Shown here: one piece after another, positions 1-13,473 of the stretch | How the letters are laid out: each line of letters starts with the position of its first letter | Position numbering within the stretch: the stretch's first letter is position 1 | Assembly: GCA_029204225.1 (NCBI GenBank) | Contig: CM055108.1 | Coordinates: 22,554,326 to 22,618,325, forward strand | Length of the DNA stretch: 64,000 bases | Direction: 5' to 3' | Source of the DNA: Diphasiastrum complanatum | Lineage: Eukaryota; Streptophyta; Lycopodiopsida; Lycopodiales; Lycopodiaceae | Position numbers and translations under genes: made by a program | The notes under the pieces: generated by a model | The model's database searches: none | What the model saw: only the letters and a program-made list of their open reading frames with translations | What the model was told of the DNA's origin: nothing

Positions 1-4
1 ATAT

Positions 5-346
5 TTATTGATCGGTGTGTTGTGCAAAAATCATCTGATTGAACCATCTCCCCAAAGCACTTAGGGAGGATGGTTGGCAGAGACTCAGCTTGTACCCTTG
101 TTCGTTATTGAAAGCTTCTGCGAGAAAGAACTCGGCCATCTGCACCAAAGGCACGTTCATCGTATCACCATTTATGGGCAACCCGATGGTGTTTGTGAAC
201 ATCTGCTCCGTGATCGGAATATTGATGTTGTGCACTTGCGTGAACCCGTGCTCTTCTGATTCTTTCTTGATGTTGGTCAAAAACTCCACAGCCGCATCCT
301 CGACGATCCTATTCAGATTGAAATGTTGTAGGTGATCTAACTGCAA
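5..346 (-). pseudogene. Unrecognised coding-like stretch, partial
   Basis: A 113-codon open stretch with ordinary protein-like composition. It is rich in Asn, Gln and hydrophobic residues and includes the segment NIPITEQMFTNTIGLP. Coding-like sequence continues upstream to about position 440, so this is probably a piece of something larger. I do not recognise the family. It lies on the same strand as, and downstream of, the Gypsy pol fossil at 0.8-2.7 kb. It could therefore be part of that element or an unrelated fragment. No function is proposed. Confidence 0.2.
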
Positions 347-767
347 CTATTTCAAATAATCCTGAATCATTGCACCCTTGATCTCCATGATAGCTGCCAT
401 CGCCGTTGTTTGTTAGTGCAATCTTGCTAGCGATGAGTGTTAGCTCCAAATCATCATAGTTCAGCATGCAAAAGCTCTTGTGCAGGAAGTGATTCTGAAT
501 AGGTTAATCCATGGTTTTAAGTTACGGCTCTACTCTCAACCGCTAACTGGTTCGATGCACAGCTATTGAAAATGGACACGTAAGCATTGCTACAGTCCCA
601 TCGTATTCATTCATGTATGAAGGAAGTGTTTAAATGCGACGTTTAGTGTTATAACACCGCCGAAAGTTGGCCTATCGTATGTATCCTAGTTACGACCTGT
701 TAGTGTATTTAATGTAGTGTCATGCGCTTCACATTTTCGACAAAATGTGGTAGTGTCCTTCCAAAGA

Positions 768-2690
768 TTAGGCTACCAGAAACCAGCCTGTAAAATCTTC
801 TTTACCGTAATTTCTAAAGCAAAATGCCCCCCCCGCAACACCAGAGTGGGCTTCATCCATAATTGCCCGAATGTCTTTTGACTGAAGACAACGCCGCAGG
901 ACTTGATTATGATCACGTCTATACAATTGACCTTCGATCACCTGAAAAACCCGCAATCGCCAAATCAACTGACAACGTTGAGATTTCTTAAAATGGTCAG
1001 GAAAAGTCCCGTGCATCAAGAAGTTAACCAGATTAGTGTACCAGGAATCGTACACTAATTCAGACACAAACAATTGTGCATCAGACATTTCATCGATGCC
1101 TTCTTCCTCGTTGCCCGTTTCAATACGAGACAATTGATTGGCTACAGTATGCACTCGTCTAGGCCGAATTCGCACTTCAAACTCAAATTCTTGGAACAGA
1201 ATCATCCATCGCGCAATGCTACCCGCAATCGCATATTTATGTATAAGGTGAAGCAGCGGTTGCTGATCCATATAGGCGATAAATTTATTATCAAGTAGAA
1301 AATGCCGAAATTTCCGAAGTGCAAAAATTAAACTCAACGCCTCTCACTCTGTAATCAAATAGTTTTCTCCGTCTACGTTAGCTGCTTGCTTACGTAATAC
1401 ATCGAATGATCATAACCTTTCTCTTCCCCCGGTTGTGCTATAACGCAACCAACCGCCACCTGCGAAGCATCGCAATGCACATGGAACGGTTTGCTCCAAT
1501 CCGGGCCGGATATAGCACATGAGTTCTGTCAGAGTATGCGTAAATATAACGGCGATGATATCCCATCATTTCCAAAAAGGTTTGCATTTCCTTTGGGGAC
1601 TTCGGAACCCGCATATTTTTAATCACCTCGATCTTTGCTGGATCAATTGACAAACCTTCTTTCGAGATGATTTGCCCTAGTAGAACTTCGCGTCGCACAC
1701 AGAAAGTGCATTTTTCTGGATTCAAACTAATGCCAAATTCATAGCATCTCTGAAAACATTTCTCCAAGTACTCTAGATGATCATTCACATCACCGTACAA
1801 ACAAAAATCATCCTAAATTTTTTCCATAAATCGATCCAAATAATCATAAAATGCCTTTGTCATCACCTTTTGAAAGGTTGTTGGCAAATTTTTCAACCCG
1901 AACGGCATTACCTTGCAAGCGTATGCACCACCCCATTCTGTAATAAACGCTGTTTTCTCCCTATCCTGCTCAACAATCTGTATTTGGTTATATTCACTAA
2001 ATCCATCAAGAAAACTATACAGCTCATGTCCCGCAACCTCGTCCAAAATTTGCTCTGTTAACGGCAATGGAAAATGATCCTTTATCGTAAATGAGTTGAG
2101 CTTACGGTAATCCACACAAACTTGTAAATTACTGTTTTTCTTTGGAAAAATCACAATAGGGCTCAGCCACGGTGTGTAGTCAATAGCGTATATAAACCCA
2201 ACTTTGACAAGTTTCTCAATTTCTACTCTGACTCGTTTCGCATGTTTTGGGTTCATTCTATAGCGCTGCTGACGTACGGGTTGTGCACCAATGGTGACAT
2301 CGATGGTGTGCTGCCTTCGAGTGTCCTTCACCTAAAACCATTATGTGGCGGTTATGGTCTGGGGAGAATTTTGCCTGTGGGTAGCTATCTTGTAGTTTTG
2401 TAGACTCGAACTCGAAAGCTAACAAAGCTTTGTGGGTAGAAACATTTAGTTTCTTCAAGAAATTTGATTTGAATATTTAATTTGAGTCAGGAAAGGACTG
2501 TTTGTTATTTTAGACTTTAGAACATGGTTTCGCAATTGGTCATGGCTCAAAAACAAGGTCATAAACCTTCCCTAAACAAAACATTTGCCCGCCCACTTTA
2601 TTAGTAATAGTCAAATGCTTCTCTGCCCTTTGAAGCTTAAAGCCAATCAGTCTGGCCATACGTGCTCCAGCCTCCTACAACCTCATCGAT
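768..2690 (-). mobile_element. Ty3/Gypsy LTR-element fossil, pol region
   Basis: Broken remnant of a Ty3/Gypsy polyprotein. Reading along the minus strand, the recognisable parts are a reverse transcriptase core at about 2330-1810 (DYRKLN, then MPFGLKNLPTTFQ), the thumb/connection region at about 1800-1500 (NPEKCTF), RNase H at about 1340-1100 (RWMILFQEFEFEV, then a degenerate ALSRI-type end), and the start of an integrase zinc-binding region near 800-900. Weak similarity that might be protease extends to about 2690. Several breaks are present and no LTR was found, so it is an old fossil. The RNase H sequence resembles the non-chromovirus side of plant Gypsy elements, but the lineage is uncertain. 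Confidence 0.85.
2335..2457 (+). repeat. Dispersed repeat copy A, LTR-end-like
   Basis: This stretch is clearly similar to 13474-13635 in the same orientation. Shared blocks include CGAACTCGAAAG and AAAGCTTTGTGG, and both copies end at TTTCTTCA before the sequences diverge. The later copy has an extra block of about 35-40 bp in the middle. A shared edge ending in CA is what the 3' end of an LTR would give, but no matching 5' LTR start was confirmed. Confidence 0.55.
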
Positions 2691-5263
2691 GCATACAGGA
2701 AGGCAACCACAATTCGTGAGCATATATTTTATGCTTCTGATCTGTGAATCTGGACGCTCATGTCCCCAATTGCACGGACGTGTGTCTTTGAATGCGCAAT
2801 AGAAGCGCTTGCTCAGCGGGCAAGCTGACAGTACATCGCTGATATTCGTGGAAATGGTAATGGTGGGCTATTTTGTTCGGGACTTGAGGCAGAGATCTGA
2901 TGAGGTGTTGCAAATCTTGAGACCAGAGATGGCGGCATGTTCCTTCGGGTGGATCAAAGAGTTAGGTTAGAAAAATGCAAGGCAACAGAAGAGGATCAGG
3001 TGTGGATTTGGCACAGTAAGGGTCTCCATTAGACATAGCTACGCAGTGTAAGTAGTGAATGGTGATCATCTTCTTCTGTAGTTTGGTGGGTAACATGCAC
3101 AGTGAGACAGCAGCCGATTGGGATTGGAATAGTGTACTTCTATTGACAATCTTCCATGGGATGATGATGGCCATAGTGACAGTGAGGGAAGAGCAGAAAA
3201 CTCAGGCGAGGCCATCCCCTTACAATCCGATGCGAATAGCAACAAGAAAGATCCAAGGCTAAGCTGCCCTAATTACTTGGCAGGGCATATTCCATGCGCT
3301 TGCACAGACAATGAAGATGAAAATGAGATGAGGAAAGGCAGAAAAAGAATCAAATCCTCTGCCCGGTGCCAGAATTCTAAACCTAACTTGCTAAGCCTAA
3401 CTTGTGAGTAGGACTTCTTGTTGGAGTTATTTTCCCTGCAGAGTTGCATGTGGTGGTTGATCGATCCATTTTGTTATTATTTTACAATCCGAGATGGCAA
3501 ACGTGGGGCTGTCGGACTCCTAGATGGCTGATTTGGAGGAAGCCATGTGTCTGGCATAGACGATGTGGCTGGCCGCAACAGCGAATGCAATGCAATGATG
3601 GCATCCAAGTCGTCCAGAATTGTGTCAGTCGCATGCCGTAAAATCACCATGCTGACAACCAAGGTTGACTGCCTTGAATAACTTTTGTGAAATCCTCTGG
3701 TGAAATCTCAAAGCCATGTATTAGGTCAATTTTTTTTTTCATCACTTGATTTTGTATGTGTCATTTTTGTCTACTGAGAAGGTTTACCTATTGTCATTTC
3801 TTGTTTTGGCAAAGCGGTTTTCACTCTCAAATTCAATATTTGTCTGTATGGCAGAAGGAGATGTAACGCAGACAAGACGTGGTGCTGGGATTGCATTATT
3901 GATTGAAGTAAATGAATTCCAGTCTGAGCAACACGAAATATTCTACAAGGCAAGTGCAGATATTATTACAACCTTGCTTTTAAAGTGGGACATCAAAAAA
4001 AGCAGTTCCTTGCATTGAATCACTTATGAAAAAGCTTATATAAAGTTGCTCAAGTTTACTTCTGCCAAGAATATGACAAGAGTAAAATTCCTACATTTTC
4101 CCCTTGTTTCCTTCTAAATTGAATGATGTTTTATCATAAAATGGCTTTTAGCATCAAAACAAGTTTCCATTATGTCCAAATTTTCAAGTTTTCTCAGTTG
4201 CACATAGTTTCTTTTGGATACCTGAAAGAACTATTTAATTGCTTGGAAGTGTGTTTCTACATTATCCTTGAGGCTTGTGTGGAGCTAGAAAATTGATTAA
4301 CATTAAAAAGATCAAGTTACAAAGAATTAAGATTGTTTATTTAAGCTAAGCTATCGTATACATGAAATTTAGAATTTGGACTTCAAGTGACATTTCACTT
4401 TTATGCATAATACATATTTTGATAAATATGTGTTTTTTGACACTAGATTCTTCTTGTTGTGTCATGGACTCCCTAGACAAAGATTTATAGATTATGTGTT
4501 GGAAGCTTTGTGATTAAGTGCTTGTAGAACAATTTTGACAACAAAGGTTTTGAGCTCAAAGCTCCTATTTTTGAGGTGGCTTCTCGCTCTAGAATTCCTT
4601 GCATGTTATCAATGTGTGCTTTCTTGTGCCCCCGGGCCGCTGCACCCCCAATCGAGCTAGCGGTCCGGGGGGTGGGAGAGTTGTCGGAAACAAGTGGGAT
4701 TGAGTGGAAGCTGATGAGCGGTCTTCATGTAGGATCGAAAGCACCATAGTTAGCAGCAGAACGTTCAAAATGAATGATTCGGACAAATGCACAATGAAAC
4801 AATACAGTAGTGGGACTGAAAATTTGCACTCTGATTAATATCAAATAGTGAGTACAATGCTTGAAGTGATAACTTCAGCTTACAGTCGCTGAGCGTGACA
4901 ACGCTAGCTACAAAAACTTGAAAATCAGAAGAAGTCTTCTGATAAAGATTCTAGGATTGATATCCTACAAAATATCTACAACTACCTTTTGTTGCAGTTA
5001 TTACAACCGTCTTATTACAGTTAATGCATGTACAAAGTGGGCGGCCTGTCAATGCGAAGTCGTTGGGTCAGATTTTAAACCGACAATATCGAAATTTACA
5101 AGTATCGAAAAATTTACAATGATTCGAAAAATACTGATTTGAAAAAATATAGAATTTTTCGAGTCGATCCAGTATCAAAAAATTCTAGAAAATTCGATTA
5201 TGAATTTTTTGATCCTCTGTTCAGAAATTTGAGCCTTCGGTTTCTGGCTTTTCAAGATGCTCA
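2691..5263. other. Intergenic, no gene recognised
   Basis: Only short chance reading frames are present. Near 5070-5200 there is an AT-rich patch with repeated TCGAAAAAT/TTTTTCGAG words. They resemble the motif that dominates the leader of the LTR element at 41.5-42.5 kb. I saw no RNA gene, transposon end or coding sequence. Confidence 0.5.
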
Positions 5264-5403
5264 TTATTGAATGGATTTGTGGAGTAATTTGTTGCCATTG
5301 ATTCTGTCATGCAGTAAACTAAAGATACCTCCTTGCTTTGCACTTTCTCTCTCAAATAGTGACATTTGATTGCGATATGCTTGCTTTGAGAATGAAATCT
5401 CAG

Positions 5404-5441
<38 letters not shown>

Positions 5442-5865
5442 ATGGTGCTTTGGTTGTCACAAAAGATGGCCGTTGGATGTGACTGTGCAAGGTCGATTCC
5501 TGCTAGCAGGTGCCTCAGCCAAATTGCTCCTTGGTAGCATTCGTGGCAGCAATGTATTTTGATTTGGTTGATGACAATGCTACTGAGGTTTGCTTTCGAT
5601 TGTTCCAAAAAATTGGGCCTTGATTGTATAAAAATACAAATCCAGAAGTAGACCTTTTAGTATCGATCTCTCCTGCCCAATTTGCATCTATGTATCCTTC
5701 AAGTATGTTGGTAGGTTGGCTGTCTCCATAATAGATGCTAAGATGTTTGGTTGCCTGGATGTACTTCATGACTTTTGTGAGTGCTTTCCAATGGGTTAGA
5801 CTTGGATTAGAAACATATGCTTCTTCAAAAGAACTAATTTTTAAGTGATAGATTTTTATGAACAC
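5264..5865 (-). mobile_element. Ty1/Copia fossil, RNase H region
   Basis: Remnant of a Copia pol C-terminus on the minus strand. The part upstream in the reading direction (about 5865-5520) carries the family's typical YIDANWAG-like block and the ALSSTKSKYIAA block of RNase H. The part below about 5520 carries the IFCDNQSTIAL block. A GA microsatellite lies inside the fossil. No LTR or upstream pol was found and several breaks are present, so this is an old fragment. Confidence 0.85.
5407..5439. repeat. (GA)n microsatellite
   Basis: About 16 uninterrupted GA units. They sit within the Copia RNase H fossil. Confidence 0.97.
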
Positions 5866-5879
5866 GAAGAATCCAATGT

Positions 5880-6565
5880 CAGAGATAGCTGGAATTTTTA
5901 ATACTGTAATCCAGATTCAGTATTAGAATCACAAGGACAGACTTGTTTGAACTACATTTGGTAATGTTTCTATCTTTTTTGTTCAATTGGGAAACCAAAA
6001 CTACAGTTGGGCTTGAACAAGTAGCAAAAGGAAGATAAACAACCCAACAAATTTGGCAAGTTAGTAGTATAAGATTTGTATTTTGAAACATCTAGTTTGT
6101 GAAGCAAAACTGGTTATAGAACAAAAGGAAAGATATCAATTGCAAAGGCATGTGTCAATAACAACACGTCCCAAAAATAGAAATGCATGTTTGTAAAAAT
6201 CAAATCTAAGCAACAATGTTTTTTTTTTTTTTTTTTTTTTTAAATTTCAAAGTTGCTCCTACAGTTTTTTGGATAGATTCATTGGTTATAAATAACCAAG
6301 TTAAAATCACACCTGTGAATCGACATAATTAGAGTAGAAATTGGCCAATAGGATTTGAGGCCAAAGCCCTAAAATCCACTATATTTAGTGGTAGTTCGAA
6401 TTATTGTAGACACTTTTTTTTCATTTCAATACAAGCAGGTTGGGCCTCTTATGAAATGGATATGGAATGTTCTTGCTCTTCTTTTTTCCTCCTCTATCTC
6501 TCATGTTTTCTTTGTATTTGGTAATTGTTGGATTTGATGCTTGTTGGAGTTGGTTGTTGTTATGC

Positions 6566-6641
<76 letters not shown>

Positions 6642-7281
6642 TAAGTCTCTATCATTGTTGTGGATCTAGTGTTAATGGACGTAGTGTTAATTGCTAGTGT
6701 TAATGGATCTTAGTGTAAGATATGAATCATGTGCATTTGCTGGATTATGAAACATGCTATCGCTCTCATGGGAACGAATCTCCACGTGACAACTAGTTAA
6801 TCCTCTTCATCTCCTTGATGCTTGTGTGCTTGGATCTAGGGTTGAGGGTGGATAGGAAATACCCACTACAAGGAACTGTTTATTGGTAAGGATTTGGCTG
6901 AGATAACTTCTTTGAATTTCGAACCAATCATTTTGCAGAAAAAAAAAACTTATAACATGTAAACATATGGAATTTTCCACGTTCTGATAAGCCCTGACGT
7001 AGGTTTGGGGTTGTTGTTACTAATGACGATTCAAAACCTAAAATATTAACTAAGAATAGTGTTCGATAAACTAGAAAAACAATTTGTTGTTAGCATTTTG
7101 AACATTTAAACATGTAACAATACACACTAATTTACATAGATCTATTGTTTTTATGTACATAGATCTAGGGTAGGGCTTATTTCAGAAAAGAAAAAGTTTG
7201 TGATAATGTACAAGTAGACACATACTCAGCTCGATCGAATTCAAAACTATAAACACAATCTGAACCATGTTTGTGGAAATC
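5880..7281. other. Intergenic with simple repeats
   Basis: No gene was recognised. The stretch contains a run of 23 T at 6219-6241 and a compound GT/GA microsatellite at 6569-6636. The T run could be the reverse-strand tail of a retroposed copy, but no retroposon body could be recognised next to it. Confidence 0.5.
6569..6636. repeat. Compound (GT)n(GA)n microsatellite
   Basis: About 16 GT units pass directly into about 18 GA units. Confidence 0.97.
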
Positions 7282-8906
7282 CTAATCTATGACTCTTTCA
7301 AATCCTATCACATTGCCAACTCCATCTATCACAAAGCGACCACAAATCTGAGTATGTAGCAGTTGTTCTTTTAGAATGTCTCTGTCATTATCGAGTAACT
7401 CTATAAAAGGTTTATTTGAATCACCAACAAGCTCGCCTTGTAAAGTAACTTTATGCAAGATGTCAATAGCAACAATAAAATACGATAAACGTGGCATGTG
7501 TTTAAAATTCATTGATTGTTTGCTTTGTGTTATGCATCAAAAACTGATTATTAGCACACTTGTCACAAACTCGCTCAATGAAAGGACCATTTACTCCTGA
7601 CATCCAAAGCTTTTCAAACAACTGTCATTTGAAAATACGAATTAGTATTATGATTTCAAACATTTTTCAAACCATGCATCAATTCATGATTTATAAACCA
7701 TCACAAATATTTGTTCATATCTCTTTGTTAATATCATAAGCACACACAAGGTATCGTGATGATGGCCTTTCGGCAGTTGAGCAAATAATGTTTTCTAAGA
7801 CACAGAGAACTGCAGAGGCTTCAAATTTTTTCATATGCCCAAATTTCTAATAGAATAAATTCGTCAATTTTCATTATGAAATGCAGCAACAAGACTTTGG
7901 AACAATTCAGTTGAATTTTCTCAAAATACGACCTGCACGCATTTGTTATTAGCTAGATGAAACACATATTCAATATCTAGAACAACGCTATGTATATATA
8001 CAGGTAACATATTTGAGATTGCTTACCTCACCCTAATCTTCTTGCTCAAATCCATTTACAACAAGAAAAGTTTTTCTACAGTATTCAGACGGTCTGATCC
8101 CTGTTATTGTGACTCCAACAATCGCCAGAAGCACAGATGCATGGACAGTCGAATTCTCAACAATTACATTTTCACAGTGGGCTTGGAATTCCAATATTGA
8201 TATTTTTGGAAAGAATTTGACATTCACTTCAAAGGGTTCGATCTTTGTAATCAAAGTCTTTGATCCCTATACCAAAACTAAACTTATTTAAAGTCCTGCA
8301 ATCATAAGATATTGTTTTGGATCAAACATCGAAGTAGCATATTTAAGAACAATCATGTACATTGATTGCATGTAATAATGATATGTAAAAGACTTCTTGA
8401 ATAGATACAATGATGGTAGCATCACCGTATGCGTTTGTTATATTGAGCTTCAAGTATTTTTCATATTTTGATTCAGCATTGTAATTCTCATACTTTGCCA
8501 ACACTTTACCTTTAATGTACGTATTTTTTATATCTACATGTATATCTTATATGTAGACCCATGCCATTGTGTCAACCAACGCAAGTGGCAGTGGATGTGA
8601 AGGTGCAACATGCATTTGTACAAGATTCATTTCTTTGTGCACTAATTTTTTATTGGCAAACTCTAATTGTTTTTCATTATCAATATCCAGACTACGAGTA
8701 TCAACATCGACGCTTGTCGATGTAGAAGATAAAGTTTTAGAAACCATGGAATTTGAAGTCAGAATTGAAACTGCTTCCTGATTATGGATATTGATTATTA
8801 ATACACAAATCTTGAACAACGAACATGCAATCTCAAACAAAAAATACATGAACATTATAAATAGTATAAAACCAAAGCAAATAGTTGCATGTGCAATTTC
8901 CATCAT
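7282..8906 (-). pseudogene. Possible replication-protein-A-like pseudogene
   Basis: Several minus-strand coding-like blocks occur in an order that suggests a decayed, intron-containing gene. Block 1 (about 8906-8350) ends in an OB-fold-like pattern (YIKGKVLAKYENYN, then KYLKLNITNAYGDATII) and contains an in-frame stop. Block 2 (about 8254-8033) is followed by a good splice donor (G/GTAAGC near 8027). Block 3 (about 7610-7282) has a CDKC pair and then RLSYFIVAIDILHKVTLQ, reminiscent of the zinc-containing C-terminal OB fold of RPA70. RPA-like genes exist both as host genes and inside Helitrons. No helicase or Rep sequence is seen here. The assignment rests on pattern only and is weak. Confidence 0.33.
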
Positions 8907-9639
8907 AGCAATAAAGCAATTAACAGTGCGAAATAATGGCTTTGCAACCTTTTAACAATGGATTTTGCAAAAAGCAAATTTTTAAAATATAGCTTTCAGT
9001 TCTACCGTCTGATGCAAGATTCCGTGTTATGTTGTTTTCTTTCGTACATTTTGCGAAATTGTCCTTCTATGAAACATCCATTTCTATCTGATGCAATTTC
9101 TCTATTGCAAAACAATTTCAGTATTTTATTCAGGTCGTATATTATGCAAGAATATAAAATAATTCCTAGAAAAACAAGCTTCGTTTTCTTGAATACAATC
9201 CATATTATGTACACGCTAACTTCTACTACCATTAGTAACATTGTCTAAAGACATGAGATTAGTATTCAATGTGAGATTTTTCAACAAGCTTAGTCATATT
9301 TTGGTAATTTGTCAATATGAGGCCATAACTCATTTTAGACTTAGAGATAAACTTCTTGAAGTTATATTAACTTTAAATTCATTCAATAAACACTTTTTGA
9401 AAGTGTGGGAAAGTTGGTACTCGAGTCTGAGAGAGATTCAAATTTGAACTTTGGGTACATTAAATCTAGACCCAGAAATAGTAGGGTTTACATTTTGGAG
9501 GGAAAGCCAAGTGGCCAAATAGGGTTTGGACCTGCTATTAAAGGATGTGACTCGTGGAGACACATATTCTCTTTTCTCTCTCTCATTTCATCATTATACA
9601 TGGTTCTCTTTGGGTTCTACTACTCATCGGTGCAATTAG

Positions 9640-9990
9640 GCTTCAATCAAGAGGAGGTGGATCTACATCGACATCTCATTATGAAGAAGAGGCTATGTTC
9701 ATCAAAGGCAAGTTCAAGGGCAAAGGCAAAGGCAAGTGGTCCAAAGGACAAGATCAATGTGAGACTTTCTCTTTTGGCAAAAAGAAAGAAAAGTCTAAGT
9801 TGAAACGCTTTTATTGCCACATCAAAGGGCATTTTGCAAATGAACATTTGAAGAAGCAAAGAGATGAAGATAGCAAGCAAATCAACTTTACTACTAATGA
9901 TGAGGATCTAGGTGGTGGTGATTCTCTTTTGATGTGTTCTTCAAGTCCAATATCAAGTGGACTTGACAAAGATTCATGTCATTCTAATTG
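9640..9990 (+). mobile_element. Ty1/Copia gag fragment
   Basis: A fossil fragment covering the basic linker and zinc-knuckle region of a Copia gag. The KGKFKGKGKGKWSKGQ stretch and the FYCHIKGHFAN knuckle region closely match the same part of the young Copia element at 58-64 kb (about 60470-60650). It is probably an older relative of that family. The fragment is broken, and no LTRs or pol were found beside it. Confidence 0.8.
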
Positions 9991-10199
9991 GAAATACTTG
10001 TTGTTTCATTTGCATAATAGAAAAACACACAAACAACCCCAATGGATTAAAACAATGAAAACTCATCATTTGATCTATCAAACCCATCCAATGTGGCACA
10101 AGCTCTTGAACTTTTATACCAATAAATTCAAGCCACTAATAAACAGCTTCTTCAAACTAATTAAAGGAACCAAGACTTAGAGTCTAGGTTAGCCAACCA

Positions 10200-13020
10200 G
10201 AAGAAGCATGTAGTTCCACCTCCCGTAAAATTGTTTTTGGGGGAGAAGAAAGATAGGAACTTGCAAGTGGTAAATTCATGGCTTAAATTAAGCATGGAAC
10301 AAATACTTTGGCATGAACCAATTCCCCGAATGTGAAAAGTTGTCCACTGTAATTATGTTCCTTGAAGAAAGAGCCTTAGTATGGTGGGATGACCTAGTTG
10401 CAAAAGGCAATCAACCTTGTTACATGGGATGATTTTTGCATAGTTTTTAAGGAATACTTCCTACCACTATTAGATGACTATGAACACTTTCAAAAGTTGA
10501 GTCATTTAACAATGAATAAAGGTTTGTAACAATTTATTCAAGATTTTCATGAATACCCGAATCTACTTTAAAGTGACATTCCACCTAAGGTACAAATGTT
10601 AATGTTTATTGATGGGTTACCAAAAGATTACCAAGTGAATGTTCGTAGGAACCCTCCAAAACCCTAGAGGATGCTATTAGGGCTGCAAACTTTATTAATG
10701 TAAATTTGGTGCAGACACTAAACCTTCTTATCAGAAAAAAAAGAGAAAAAATATTGTGTGACAATGGCATCAGGAATGAATTCCGCGTTTATGGATTATG
10801 TTGTTCCTCACATACATGATTACTTTGAAAAACTAGAATTCCATGTTGTTGCATTAGCTAATGTAGATATCGTTCTCGGGCAACAATGGCATTTTGATAA
10901 GAATAAGTCATTGAAAATTGATTTTGTTGAAAAAAATTTATCTTTTATACATGAGGATTCTTTGATTAAGATCAAGGCTAGTTTAAGTGTTAACACTAAA
11001 AATGTTAATCCTTATTCTAAACAGAAACTTAATTTAATAATGAAAAATTTCGATTTTAAAGTTTGTTTATGTTTTCACAATGATTTCATTTGTTTCAATG
11101 ATAATAAACTTACCATAAATGCCATGAATATACTCTCGCTTTGGACACTACGAATTTTTGGTTTTGCCTTTTGGTCTAACCAATGCATCGGCAACTTTCC
11201 AACAGATATTCGGATTGTCCTGGACATCCTAAGAAGGGAAAAACTCTTTGCCAAAGAGTCTAAGTGTGACTTTTCGCTAAGGAATTGTCCTACTTGGGTT
11301 ATAAGATTTCCGAACGAGGAGTGGAGATCGAGGCCGATTGTATCTAGAGGGTTATTGAATGGCCTGTTCTTACCACAGTTCGGAAAATCAAGTCTTTCTT
11401 GGGGTTTATAGGATTTTTTTGTTGACATATTCCCCAATTTGCTCGATTGGCATTTCCTCTTACCCAAGCTTTGAAAGGTTATAAGAAGCTAAGCCAGACG
11501 GCTAAGAGTCCACTAGTGCAGTGGACGGAGGATATGAATAATTGTTTTTAGTTGCTTAAGAAAAGTGTTACTTCAGCACCAATACTAATCATTGGCGATC
11601 CTAATAAGGCTTTTGTGGTTAGTACCCATGCCAATGATCATGCTATTGGAGCTGTTTTGATGCAGTATGGACATCATGCTGCTTATGAAAGCAAGAAACT
11701 CAATCTAGATATTGTACATATGAGAAGGAATTGTTTGCAATTGTTCATGCCTTGAAAATTTGGCGACATTATTTGTATGGAGCCAGATTTGAAGTTTTGA
11801 TGGATCGTCAAACTCTTCGATATTTCTGTGATGCTATTGATTTAAAGGGGAGGCAAGCTACATGGGCTGAGATGATGCAAATCTTTAACTTTTCTATACG
11901 TTATTGTAAAGGAAGTCAAAATACTCTAGCAGATGCTTTGAGTCGTTTACCGGTTATTAATCAGTTATGCTTTACTATTATAGAACCGGGGTTGTTTCAG
12001 TCTCTCCAAGGACTTTATGAGTCCGATCTTTTTTTCGAAAAGTATTGGCAACAAATACTTTCTGGGGTTGATTCAGGTATGCAAGATTCCTCGAATCAGA
12101 GAAAGACTGAAATGGATTTCGCTATTCGAAACCGGATTTTGTTTCGTAAAGGCAAGGTGTGTGTATCGGAGAATGACACACTAAGGGCCCAAATCTTGCA
12201 TGAGTGTCATGATAGTCCATGCGTAGGACATTCGGGCATGCAAAGAACACTTGACTTAGTTCGATGGCAATTTTGGTGGCCTAAGATGAAAAGTCAAGTA
12301 GAGGCCTATGTACTTAAATGTGCTAAGTGCCAGTTAAATAAAGCAGAGAGGCTAAAAGCTAGTGGCCTATTACATCCTTTAGATATTCTTACCGGAAAGT
12401 GGGAAAGTATATCTATGGATTTTGTGGTCGGACTTCCATGTACAAGGAAGGGCCACGATTCGGTTTGAGACATTGTTGACAGACTTACGAAGTTTGTTCA
12501 ATCTATCCCAACAAAAACTACTGTTAAAACTTCAAAACTAGGAGAAGCTTTTTCGACTATACCGGCTGCCTTGCGATATTGTCAGTGACCGTGACCCAAA
12601 ATTCACTAAGAATGTTTGGCAAGCAGTGTTTGGAAAGTTGGAAACAACTTTAAATATGAGTTCTACATATCATCCGGACTCAGACGGTCAAACGAAAAGG
12701 ACCAATCAGACAATGGAGGATATGCTGCGAGCATATGTGGGCCATCGGCAGTCTGATTGAAAAAATTACCTTCCACTAGTGAAATTTGCATATAGTAGTG
12801 CAAAACACTCAGCGACCAGATTCAGCCCTTTCATGCTTATTTATGGTTATCAACTTTGATCACCGATTAGTGTTGGCATGAAGAACCTTAGGGTGCAAGC
12901 CACAGCTGATTTCCTTGCGAATATGCAAGAAATGTACAGGTGGCTAAAGATAGCATAAGAAGTGCCCAAGACAAGGCAAGACACTATGTTGATCTATCTT
13001 TGAAGCACAAAGTATTCAAT
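10200..13020 (+). mobile_element. Ty3/Gypsy LTR-element fossil, gag to integrase
   Basis: Long but broken Gypsy remnant on the plus strand. In order it shows a gag core (about 10380-10700), the end of the aspartic protease (about 10750-10950, DIVLGQQWH), a piece of reverse transcriptase (about 11140-11330), RNase H (about 11560-11960, ending LADALSRL), the integrase HHCC zinc domain (about 12190-12340, with CAKCQLNKAER) and a degraded integrase core to about 13020. The text resembles the chromovirus RNase H/integrase at 30.6-32.2 kb (shared HECHDSPC and ESISMDF blocks), so it is probably the same broad clade. Many breaks are present; it is old. Confidence 0.9.
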
Positions 13021-13473
13021 GAGGTGTTAGAAAGTCATTACCATGGGTGTTTGGCTATTTTTCTAAACCTTGGGCCTGAACCTTGAACCATATCACTTTA
13101 TTGGTCTTGGACCAAAGTATATAAGCACAACTTGGGCAATGGGACCTACTAGGAGTGCGCCCTTCCAAAGGGTCCACTGAGTTCCCAACTCCCACAAGAA
13201 AAGCATTCAAAGAGTCATAGGTTATGGAAGAAGTCTCTTGATCTTCCATAAGCCTATGAAGGTTCTTTAACTCTCCTAGGCCTCTCTCTGTCTCATTGGT
13301 TGTGCATGGAACTCCATAGTGTATTGGAGGGTGCCAATTGCCATCTATATGAGGGGAGGAGGGCGCCCATTGGGAGGGGCCCCTTCGAACTCCTTCGGTC
13401 TTCGAACTTCGGGTCTTCACCTTTGAGTCTTCGTTCGTTTGACCTTCGTGACTTTGGGTCTTGGCCTTCGTTG

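Noticed and set aside
8958-9447. Open frames on both strands in AT-rich sequence
   Set aside because: No domain or splice context was recognised. They adjoin but do not extend the possible RPA-like blocks convincingly.
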